Position numbers and translations under genes: made by a program | Shown here: positions 1 to 7,408 of the stretch, in pieces | How the letters are laid out: every line of letters starts with the position of its first letter | Numbering within the stretch: position 1 is the first letter of the stretch | The notes under the pieces: model-generated | The model's input: only the letters and a program-made list of their open reading frames with translations | Databases searched by the model: none | What the model was told of the DNA's origin: nothing | NCBI GenBank assembly: GCA_020852515.1 | Contig: JADZAS010000013.1 | Coordinates: 310,001 to 374,000 of the forward strand | Length of the DNA stretch: 64,000 bases | Direction of reading: 5' to 3' | Source of the DNA: Phycisphaerales bacterium | Lineage (GTDB): Bacteria > Planctomycetota > Phycisphaerae > Phycisphaerales > UBA5793

Positions 1-90
1 CACGACGACTGCCGCAAAGGCGATCGCCAGCCATTTCATCCATCGCCGCGGCTTTCGCCGCACCTGTGTCTCTGCGCTGCTGACCATCAT
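1..90 (-). CDS. N-terminal fragment of a membrane-anchored or secreted protein, cut by the window edge
   Basis: The reading frame opens at ATG 90 (a second ATG follows directly at 87) and runs off the left edge after 30 codons. The visible peptide has a basic stretch (RRKPRR) followed by the start of a hydrophobic segment (WLAIAFAAVVV), as in an uncleaved signal anchor or signal peptide. A GGTGAG-like ribosome binding site precedes the start. The family cannot be told from 30 residues. Confidence 0.45.
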   Translation of the reverse strand, partial: MMVSSAETQVRRKPRRWMKWLAIAFAAVVV

Positions 91-307
91 CGCTCACCCG
101 TGCCTTAAGATCGGCTAATCCTAGCCCTCAGCGCGGCAACATGAGAATCGCCGGGGCGCGGCGTCGTCTTTGCCAGCACAGGCAGGTATGCCTCTGGACG
201 ACCGTGCGGCGAAGGCCGGTGATCGGCGAGCGCTGCTTCCTCACCGGCACGGCTCGTCTCGGCCTTCGGCCTCGTCACGCACGATGCGGTGAGCCACGAC
301 TATCGCA
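91..307. other. Intergenic spacer between the cut-off gene and proS
   Basis: These 217 bases lie upstream of the partial minus-strand gene and downstream of the proS stop. I see no convincing gene, tRNA or strong hairpin with a T run. It should hold the promoter of the partial gene. Confidence 0.4.
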
Positions 308-2068
308 TTACGGCGCCGTGCAGCGCACCACGACCTCTTCGATCTTCACGAGTTCGCCCCGGCCGAGCGAGCCATCGCGCCGGACCATCTCCACGCAGCC
401 CTGCGCCAACGCCTTGTCGCCGATCGTCAGGCGCGTCGGAATGCCGATGAGGTCCGCGTCCTTGAACTTCGGCCCCGGGCGCTCGTCGCGGTCATCCACG
501 AGCACATCGAGCCCCGCCTCGGTCAGGTCGCGCTCGAGGCGGTCGGTCACATCGCGCGCTTCGCCCTCGTACTTGATCGGAGTGATGACGACGTCAAACG
601 GCGCAATCGACGCCGGCCAGCGGATGCCGTTCTCATCGTTGTTCATCTCGATGGCCGAGGCGACGATGCGCCCGATGCCGATGCCGTAGCAGCCCATGAT
701 GACGGAGCGCTTCTGCTGCTTCTCATCCGACACGGCAAAGCCCATGGCGTCAGAATACTTCGTGCCGAGTTTGAATACGTGCCCGACTTCGATGCCCTTG
801 CTGGCCTTGAGTACGCCACCGTCGTTGAGCGGCGACGGGTCGCCCTCCATCGCGTTGCGGATGTCGGCGACGTGCACCTGCACGCCCTTGTCGAGCACTT
901 CGCGCTTCCAGTTGAAGTGCTTGACGTGGTGGTCCATCTCGTCGGCGCCCGTCGCCCAGAAGCCGCCCTGGGCCGCATCGGCATCGACAATGACCCAACA
1001 CTCCGCGCGCCCCGCCGCGGCCGCCGGCGAGACGTAGCCGATCGCAAAACCCGCCGCGCGCGCAGCGCCTTCGCTTCCTTCGCTCTGCAGCGTGAGCGAC
1101 CGGTCGATCTGCTCGCGCAGCGCATCGCGCACCTTGCCTTCGTTCACATCGTGATGGCCGCACACCACCGCGAGCACCCAGCCGCTCCGCTCGCCGGCCG
1201 ACCACGGCCAGACGATCGTCTTGAGCATGCGCTGCGGCTTGACCTTCAGAAAATCGGACACGCCCTCGATGCCCGGCAGGTTCGGCGTGTGCACCCTGGC
1301 CAGTTCACCCGTCGGCGCCGCGCTGAGATCGTGCGGCCGCTCACCGATGCCGCATTTCTCTACGTTTGCGGCGTAGTTGCCCTTGTCGCTCTTGAGGATC
1401 GTGTCTTCGCCCACCGGCGAATTGCACATGAACTCGTGGCTCGCGCTGCCGCCGATCGGCCCGCTTTCGGCCTCGACGATCGAGTAGTCCAGCCCGCAGC
1501 GGTCAAAGATGTTGCAGTACGCCTGGTACATCTTGTCGTAGGTCTCGTTGAGCCCGCCGGGCCCCTCCACCTCGACGTGGAACGAGTACGCATCCTTCAT
1601 GAGAAACTCGCGGCAGCGCAGCACGCCGAAGCGCGGCCGAAACTCGTCGCGATACTTCGTCTGGATCTGGTAGAGGTTGAGCGGCAACTGGCGATACGAC
1701 GTGACGTACGCCATCATGAGTTCGGTGATGACTTCCTCGTGCGTCGGCCCCAGCGCGCTGGCCCGGCCGTGGCGGTCGGTCAGTTTGAACAGGTTGTCGC
1801 CGTAATCCACATCGCGCTTCGTGTCGGCGTAGAACTCCATGGGGATGAGCGCGGGCATGAGCAATTCGCTCGCGCCCGCGCCGTTCATCTCCTCGCGGAC
1901 GATGTTCATGACCCGCTGCAGGACGCGCAGGCCCAGCGGCAGGTAGTCGTAGAGCCCGGCGCCGACCTGGCGGATCAGCCCGGCGCGGAGCATCAACTGG
2001 TGCGACGGGACCACGGCATCCGCCGGCACCTGCCGCGACGTTGGAATAAGCGTTTGCGACCACTTCAT
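308..2068 (-). CDS. proS: Prolyl-tRNA synthetase
   Basis: Charges tRNA-Pro with proline in the cytoplasm. The 586-residue product has bacterial-type ProS architecture. The class II catalytic core starts at the N-terminus, and motif 2 (RDEFRPRFGVLRCREF) lies around residues 145-165. A long insertion between motifs 2 and 3 corresponds to the YbaK-like editing domain that removes mischarged alanine. Motif 3 is visible as GCYGIGIGRIVASAIE, followed by a C-terminal anticodon-binding domain. The start is taken at ATG 2068 (MKWSQTLIP), where family similarity begins; the frame can be extended to a TTG at 2125 but those residues look non-coding. The gene stands alone and is divergent from the cation antiporter. 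Confidence 0.96.
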   Translation of the reverse strand: MKWSQTLIPTSRQVPADAVVPSHQLMLRAGLIRQVGAGLYDYLPLGLRVLQRVMNIVREEMNGAGASELLMPALIPMEFYADTKRDVDYGDNLFKLTDRHGRASALGPTHEEVITELMMAYVTSYRQLPLNLYQIQTKYRDEFRPRFGVLRCREFLMKDAYSFHVEVEGPGGLNETYDKMYQAYCNIFDRCGLDYSIVEAESGPIGGSASHEFMCNSPVGEDTILKSDKGNYAANVEKCGIGERPHDLSAAPTGELARVHTPNLPGIEGVSDFLKVKPQRMLKTIVWPWSAGERSGWVLAVVCGHHDVNEGKVRDALREQIDRSLTLQSEGSEGAARAAGFAIGYVSPAAAAGRAECWVIVDADAAQGGFWATGADEMDHHVKHFNWKREVLDKGVQVHVADIRNAMEGDPSPLNDGGVLKASKGIEVGHVFKLGTKYSDAMGFAVSDEKQQKRSVIMGCYGIGIGRIVASAIEMNNDENGIRWPASIAPFDVVITPIKYEGEARDVTDRLERDLTEAGLDVLVDDRDERPGPKFKDADLIGIPTRLTIGDKALAQGCVEMVRRDGSLGRGELVKIEEVVVRCTAP

Positions 2069-2180
2069 AGGCCACGATGGTAGGCGGCGGCTGTCGCAGG
2101 CGGGTGCTTCGGGGACATGGCCCAACTGCCAGGCACACTACCATTCCGCCGGCCGCACGGGGCGGCTCAAGGAGCAACGC

Positions 2181-3140
2181 ATGCTTGCCGCGTGGGGTTG
2201 GATCGGTCTGGGTCTTCTGCTCACCTTTGGCGGGGCCGAGGCGTTCGTTCGCGCCGCCGCGTCGATCGCCGCGCGCCTCGGCGTGCCGGCGCTGGTCATC
2301 GGCCTGACGGTCGTCGCCTGGGGCACCAGCGCCCCCGAACTGGTCGTCTCCACCTTTGCGTCGCTCAACGGCCAGGGCGGCATCGCGCTGGGCAACGTCG
2401 TCGGCTCGAACATCTTCAACATCGCCGCCATCGTCGGCCTCGCCGCCGTCGTCTACCCGATGCGCGTGCACGTGCAACTCATCCGCCTCGACATCCCGCT
2501 CATGATCGGCCTGTCAGTGCTGCTCGCGGCGCTGCTGCTTGACGCCGAGATCTCGCGCATCGACGCGGCTGTTTTCGTCGTCGGGATGATCGCCTACACC
2601 GTCTTCTCCTTCCGCGCCGCGGCCAGACAGCCGCCAGCCGAGGTCGAAGCCGAATTCGCACAAGGCAACCCGCCCGTTCATCGCCATCTGCTGCTCGATC
2701 TCGCCCTGTTCGTCGGCGGCCTCACCGCTCTGGTGCTCGGCTCGCGGGCGCTGGTCACCGGCGCCGTTGAGATCGCCCGCGCTCTGGACATCAGCGAAAC
2801 CGTCATCGGCCTGACCATCGTCGCGGCGGGCACGAGCCTGCCTGAACTGGCCACCTCCACCGTCGCCGCCGTGCGCAAGCAGCCCGACATCGCGATCGGC
2901 AACATCGTCGGCTCGAACATCTTCAACATTCTCGGGATTCTGGGTATCGCCGGGCTCATCGCGCCGATGCAGGCGCCCGATCTCTCGCGCCTCGACCTCG
3001 GCGCGATGCTCGTGTTCGCCGTCGCGCTGCTGCCGCTCGCCTGGACGGGCCTGGCGATCAAGCGCGCCGAGGGGGCGTTGCTGCTGCTGGGCTATGGCGT
3101 CTACCTCTGGCTCATGTGGCCCAGCTCGGCGAGCGCTTGA
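2181..3140 (+). CDS. Na+/Ca2+ antiporter of the CaCA family
   Basis: An inner-membrane cation exchanger of 319 residues, the usual length of bacterial YrbG-like CaCA proteins. The two alpha repeats are plain: the first holds WGTSAPELVVS and GNVVGSNIFNI near residues 50-80, the second AAGTSLPELATS and GNIVGSNIFNI near residues 215-255. Such inverted duplicated repeats carry the acidic ion-binding residues (Glu in each PEL motif). About ten hydrophobic segments are visible. AAGGAG at 2168-2173 precedes ATG 2181. A repeat-rich spacer follows the stop. The physiological ion (Ca2+, Na+ or another) cannot be read from sequence. Confidence 0.9.
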   Translation: MLAAWGWIGLGLLLTFGGAEAFVRAAASIAARLGVPALVIGLTVVAWGTSAPELVVSTFASLNGQGGIALGNVVGSNIFNIAAIVGLAAVVYPMRVHVQLIRLDIPLMIGLSVLLAALLLDAEISRIDAAVFVVGMIAYTVFSFRAAARQPPAEVEAEFAQGNPPVHRHLLLDLALFVGGLTALVLGSRALVTGAVEIARALDISETVIGLTIVAAGTSLPELATSTVAAVRKQPDIAIGNIVGSNIFNILGILGIAGLIAPMQAPDLSRLDLGAMLVFAVALLPLAWTGLAIKRAEGALLLLGYGVYLWLMWPSSASA

Positions 3141-3151
3141 GTTTCAAAGCA

Positions 3152-3359
3152 TCTCACGCGGAGGCGCGGAGATCGCAGAGGAAAAGTGTTGCCGCGAAAA
3201 AGCACAGAAGACTCAAAAGTGATCGCAGATGAGAGTCCTTTCTATCACCGGCTGCGTGCCTCCGCGCGGCTGCTTTGACGACGTTGCTTCCCTCTTGTGT
3301 CTTCTGTGCCTTTTCGTGGCAAACCGATCTCTCCGCGATCTCTGCGCCTCTGCGTGAGA
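3152..3359. repeat. Inverted pair of a 61-bp dispersed repeat
   Basis: The left arm (3152-3212) and right arm (3299-3359) are imperfect reverse complements, running from TCTCACGCRGAGGCGC to GCACAGAAGAC and back. About 86 unrelated bases separate them. A third copy lies at 58964-59027. The text is of the CTTCTGYGCCTYTTCGYGG and CCGCGATCTCYGCG kind, a dispersed intergenic element. The pair could fold into one long hairpin or mark the ends of a small non-autonomous element. No gene lies in the 3141-3395 gap. Confidence 0.7.
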
Positions 3360-3395
3360 ATGCATCTCCGAGATAAATGTACCTGTCCCGTTTAT

Positions 3396-5228
3396 TCAGT
3401 TCGTGCCGGCGAGGCGGCGGACGGTCATGTCGAACGTCCGGCCGTTGGGCCCGAGCATGGCGCGGTGGATCGCGTACACCACCGCCGCGTACGCCACCGT
3501 CGCGATCGCCGAGCCCACCACCAGCGCGATGCGGGCGCTGGAAATGTCATCGGCGAGCGCATCGGTCATGCCCACTTCGGGATAGACGATGCTCAAAATG
3601 GCCGACGCCGGCGAGAGCGATGAGAACACCGGCCCGATCACGCTCACGCCCTTGCCCGCCTGATAGGTGCACAGGCTGAGCATGCCCACCACGGCCACGA
3701 TCACGCCGACAGCCGCGATGACCGAGCCGATCGTGCCGCGGCTCTTGAGACTCCAGCTCAGCCCGACCATCACGCAGAAGGCAATGAACGGCACGAGCGT
3801 GAAGGGCAGCAGCAGCGCGCCCTCGGGCAGGATGAACGGCACCGAGCGCGACATGGTGTTGGCCGTCACGCTCACCGTCACGCCGCCGACCGCACCCACG
3901 CCGCCCACGAGCACGTAGAGCGCAAAGATGAGCAGCGTCGCGATGGGCACGGCCATCATGGGAATCATGAAACTTACGATGCCGCGCAACTTGCCGCTCA
4001 CGTAGTACGCCGGCGTGATGGGCGTGGTCAGCAGGATGTCCAGCGTGCCGTCTTCGCGCTCGCGGCTGATCGCCGTGGCCGACACGTTGATCGCCGTGAG
4101 CGTGATGATGGCCACCTCGGTCGAGATGATCGTCAGCGCCGCCTGGCGCAGGGCGACGAGGCTCATTTGCCCGAAGTGGTACAGGCAGATGGCGCCGATC
4201 GCGATGATCAGACCCAGCCCGATGAAGCCATAGCGCGCGATGATGGCGCCCATCGTGTTGCGCTTGCCCGACGCCTCGCGCCAGGCGATGGGGTTCTGCC
4301 AGACGTCGCGCGTGCCGGCGATGCGGGCGCGGCGGGCGCCGAAGCGCTGGAGTCGCTTGAAGATCGACGAGCCGCCCTGCCGCGCGCCGATGACGCGGAG
4401 AAAAATCGTGGACCAGCCGATGAGCGCCAGGCTCAGCAAGCCGCACAGCCAGCAGTACATCGCCACCGGCGAGCCGAACCACGCGCGGTAGAGCCAGCCC
4501 CGGCCGATCAGGTCCGCCGCGGCATAGGGGTGATAGTTCTCGCTGTCGAGCAGCACGCGCTGGGCGAGGAACGGATTGAGCGGCGTGACCCACGTCGTCT
4601 CGCCCGCAGAGCCGCGGAACGAAAAGTCCAGCGACCACGTGACCGCGATATAGATCACTACCGTGATGTAGAAAAGAAACACCGCCCGGCGGCCCGCCTG
4701 CCGGCTCACGCTCAGCGCAATGGCGATCGCGCCGACGAGGATCGCCGCCGCGGCGCCGATGGCATACGACAGAAAGATCGACCGCCCCGGCACGCCGCCG
4801 AAGTACTGCGTCACGGCGAACAGCGGCAGGCTGCTCACGAGCATTGCCAGGATGAAGAACAGCCGGCCGAACAGGTTGCCCAGCACGATCTGCAGCGAGT
4901 TGAGCGGCGTGGTGAGCAGAATGTCCCACGTGCGCGGGTTGGCCTCCTGCGCAATCGCCCCGGCCATGAACACCGGAGCCAGCAGGCAAATCATGCCCAG
5001 CTGCAGATACGCCACGAACTGGAAGGCCTTGGCCCCCGCCGACGCCATCTCGCGCAGGTCCACCCCCTGCTGGCCCAGCAGCGCTGCCAGCAGCGTGATG
5101 GTGATTGCCGCGAGGTAGCCCGAGCGGATGAGCAGGTGCCGCGTGCGCTTGGAGCCGTTGGAAACCAGGCGCACGGCGATGGGGTTGGTGATGATGAGGC
5201 GCAGTAACCAGTTGAGCACGGCCGGCAT
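3396..5228 (-). CDS. Duplicated ABC-2 type transporter permease
   Basis: A 610-residue polytopic membrane protein with about a dozen hydrophobic segments. It is internally duplicated: a motif around residues 105-115 (RTWDILLTTPLNSLQIV) recurs near residue 395 (DGTLDILLTTPITPAYYV). Both match the cytoplasmic motif after the first helices of ABC-2 permeases (compare GldF and NosY). The two ABC-2 halves thus appear fused, so one polypeptide may supply the whole membrane part. No ATP-binding subunit adjoins it here, so the partner ATPase is elsewhere. The start is ATG 5228; the longer frame opens only with a TTG. The substrate is unknown. Confidence 0.8.
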   Translation of the reverse strand: MPAVLNWLLRLIITNPIAVRLVSNGSKRTRHLLIRSGYLAAITITLLAALLGQQGVDLREMASAGAKAFQFVAYLQLGMICLLAPVFMAGAIAQEANPRTWDILLTTPLNSLQIVLGNLFGRLFFILAMLVSSLPLFAVTQYFGGVPGRSIFLSYAIGAAAAILVGAIAIALSVSRQAGRRAVFLFYITVVIYIAVTWSLDFSFRGSAGETTWVTPLNPFLAQRVLLDSENYHPYAAADLIGRGWLYRAWFGSPVAMYCWLCGLLSLALIGWSTIFLRVIGARQGGSSIFKRLQRFGARRARIAGTRDVWQNPIAWREASGKRNTMGAIIARYGFIGLGLIIAIGAICLYHFGQMSLVALRQAALTIISTEVAIITLTAINVSATAISREREDGTLDILLTTPITPAYYVSGKLRGIVSFMIPMMAVPIATLLIFALYVLVGGVGAVGGVTVSVTANTMSRSVPFILPEGALLLPFTLVPFIAFCVMVGLSWSLKSRGTIGSVIAAVGVIVAVVGMLSLCTYQAGKGVSVIGPVFSSLSPASAILSIVYPEVGMTDALADDISSARIALVVGSAIATVAYAAVVYAIHRAMLGPNGRTFDMTVRRLAGTN

Positions 5229-5297
5229 GGCGGTCAAGTGTAGCCGCGCTGCGTGCCTGCCCGCCTCTGGCGGCGAATCCGGCGCCGACTCACACTA

Positions 5298-6206
5298 TCA
5301 CCCCGCCGCAAAAACCTCCGCCAGCCGCGCCAGCCGGGCCGTCGCCCCGGCGACCTCCGCCCGCACGGCGTCGGCGTCCATCGCGGCCGCGGGGAAGCGG
5401 TTCTGCCGCCGGTAATACTCCATCGGATCGGCGCCGTTGGGCTTGATGGTGATGCGATACCTCCACCCGTCAAACACTTCGTATACCGGAAACAGCCCGC
5501 TGCCCACCGCCAGGCGCACCAGTTCGACCGACTCGGCCGGCTCGGACTTCCACCCCGTCGGACACGGCGAGTGAATGAGCAGAAAGCGGAACCCTTCCAG
5601 GTGCAGGGCCGTGTCGAGTTTGCGCGCGAAGTCCTCCGGATGCGCGATCGACAGTGTCGCGGCATACGGAATCCGGTGCGCCGCCATGATCGCCATGATG
5701 TCCTTCTTGCGCTCCAGTTTCCCGACGGGGGTCGTCGTCGTGCGCGCCCCGGGCGGAGTGGCCGAGCTGCGCTGTCCGCCCGTGTTGCCATAGATCTCAT
5801 TGTCATAACAGATGTAGATGATGTTTTCGTTGCGCTCCGCCGCCGCGCTGAGCGCCGCCATGCCGATGTCGTACGTGCCGCCGTCGCCCGCCCAGCAGAT
5901 GACCTGGTGCGGCTCATCATTGAGGTCGCGCACCGCCGCCACGCCCGAGGCAAACGCCGGACTCGCCGCGAACGTCGAAGCGAGCACAGGCACGCTGTAG
6001 CCCGTGGTCGGATAGCCGCCCGCCGTCACAATCCCACAGCACGCAGGGATGACGAGTTGACACCTTTGCCCGGCGCTCTTGAGCGCACGATCGAGCATGA
6101 CCAGACCCACGCTCATGCCGCAGCCGCCGCAGTTCGTGTTGCCGGGCCGCACCAGGCACTCGTCACAGCAGGTGATCGGATCCTGCGTCTCGAGGGTGAC
6201 ATTCAT
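5298..6206 (-). CDS. porB: 2-oxoacid:ferredoxin oxidoreductase, beta (thiamine diphosphate) subunit
   Basis: The thiamine-diphosphate subunit of a pyruvate-type ferredoxin oxidoreductase, which splits 2-oxoacids with CoA to acyl-CoA and CO2 and passes on electrons. The 302-residue protein begins with cysteines of the PorB type (CDECLVRPGNTNCGGCG). The diphosphate-binding motif GDGGTYDIG lies near residue 110, with YDNEIYGNTGGQRS downstream. The stretch following it (TPPGARTTTTPVGK, then KKDIMAIMAAHRIPYAATLS) is typical of pyruvate rather than 2-oxoglutarate enzymes. Its ATG overlaps the alpha-subunit stop (6203-6206), so translation is probably coupled. It is the last gene of the three-gene por operon. 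Confidence 0.92.
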   Translation of the reverse strand: MNVTLETQDPITCCDECLVRPGNTNCGGCGMSVGLVMLDRALKSAGQRCQLVIPACCGIVTAGGYPTTGYSVPVLASTFAASPAFASGVAAVRDLNDEPHQVICWAGDGGTYDIGMAALSAAAERNENIIYICYDNEIYGNTGGQRSSATPPGARTTTTPVGKLERKKDIMAIMAAHRIPYAATLSIAHPEDFARKLDTALHLEGFRFLLIHSPCPTGWKSEPAESVELVRLAVGSGLFPVYEVFDGWRYRITIKPNGADPMEYYRRQNRFPAAAMDADAVRAEVAGATARLARLAEVFAAG

Positions 6207-7378
6207 CGGTCGATCCCTTTCCAGACCGGCTTGCCGGCGCTGCGCCGACCGAGCAGGTCGTCAATGACTTCATCGAGCATCGCGGGCGTCACGTCGCCGC
6301 CGCACACGCCGGTGAGATAATCCTGCACCATGACGTCATCGCGCCGGCCCTGCATCGCCGCACGAAGGTCGTGCCACCACACCCCGCCCACCCCCGCGGC
6401 ATAGTCGCGGTCGAGCACGCCAATCTTGGTGGCCCGGGGCATCGCGTCGAGCAGCGCGTCGACGGGCAGCGGACGGAACATCTTCATCTTCACCATGCCG
6501 ATCTTCTCGCCGCGCGCCCGCCGAGTCCGCACGACTTCGCGTGCGGTCGAAGCAATCGTGCCAGAAGCGATGAGCACCGCCTCGGCATCCTCAGTCTCGA
6601 AAGCGCTGATCGCGCCGCCCGGATCGCGGCCGAAGATCTTCTCAAAAGCGGCGCGATGCTCCTCGTACACCGCCCCCACGCGCTCCATCGCTTCGTCGAT
6701 CTCGAGCCGCTGCGAGAGCGTCTCGCGCGGCCAGGTGAGCCCGCCCACCGTCGTCGGCCGCTCGAAGTTCAACTGATGCGGCAGCTCCAGCGGTGGCAGG
6801 AACCGATCCACCAGGTCCTGCTCGGGAAGGTCCGTCTCCATCTGCGTGTGCGAGAGGATAAACGCATCCATGATGACCATCACCGGCAGCAGGATGCGCG
6901 GATCTTCCGCCAGCCGGAACGCCAGCAGCGTCGAGTCGAGCACCTCCTGGTTCGTCTCGCAGTACAACTGGATCACCGGAAAGTCGCGCAGGTAGAGCGT
7001 GTCGCCCTGGTCGGCCCAGATGTTCCACGGCGGGCCGAGCGTGCGATTGACCGCCGCGAGAACGATCGGCAGGCGGTAGTAGCCGGCGACCATGATGTTC
7101 TCGGTCATGTACGCCAGCCCGTTGGACGAACTCGCCGTAAACGCCCGGGCCCCGGCCATCGCAGCGCCGATCGACACACCCATGGCGCTGTGCTCGCTCT
7201 CGACGGCGATGACGCGCCCTTTCGTAAAGGGAAACCGGGCGACGAATTCGACGATTTCCGTCTGCGGCGTGATCGGATAGATGCCGCACGCTGCACCGCG
7301 TCCGACCCGGTTCGCCTCGGCGGCGACGCTCAGCGCGTAGCCCGCCGCGTGATTGCCCGTCACCACTTCGATGGCCAT
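6203..7378 (-). CDS. porA: 2-oxoacid:ferredoxin oxidoreductase, alpha subunit
   Basis: The 391-residue alpha subunit, which with PorB forms the active site for pyruvate (2-oxoacid) decarboxylation. The N-terminal pyrimidine-binding domain contains GIYPITPQTEIVEFVARF and VESEHSAMGVSIGAAMAGA. AFTASSSNGLAYMTENI and the NRTLGPPWNIWADQGDT region follow; the latter is typical of PorA of pyruvate synthases. The C-terminal part (VRTRRARGEKIGMVKMKMF, PLPVDALLDAM) matches domain II. GAAAGGAAG lies just upstream of ATG 7378. It sits 30 bp after the gamma/FAD/ferredoxin fusion gene and overlaps porB by four bases. Confidence 0.93.
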   Translation of the reverse strand: MAIEVVTGNHAAGYALSVAAEANRVGRGAACGIYPITPQTEIVEFVARFPFTKGRVIAVESEHSAMGVSIGAAMAGARAFTASSSNGLAYMTENIMVAGYYRLPIVLAAVNRTLGPPWNIWADQGDTLYLRDFPVIQLYCETNQEVLDSTLLAFRLAEDPRILLPVMVIMDAFILSHTQMETDLPEQDLVDRFLPPLELPHQLNFERPTTVGGLTWPRETLSQRLEIDEAMERVGAVYEEHRAAFEKIFGRDPGGAISAFETEDAEAVLIASGTIASTAREVVRTRRARGEKIGMVKMKMFRPLPVDALLDAMPRATKIGVLDRDYAAGVGGVWWHDLRAAMQGRRDDVMVQDYLTGVCGGDVTPAMLDEVIDDLLGRRSAGKPVWKGIDR

Positions 7379-7408
7379 GACGGCCTTCCTTTCACCTCGC
7401 TGCGGCCC

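Noticed and set aside
779-2083. Long plus-strand frame opposite proS, and many similar long frames opposite other genes
   Set aside because: They are shadows of real genes produced by high GC and strong third-position bias; their products are Arg/Ala/His-rich without family features.
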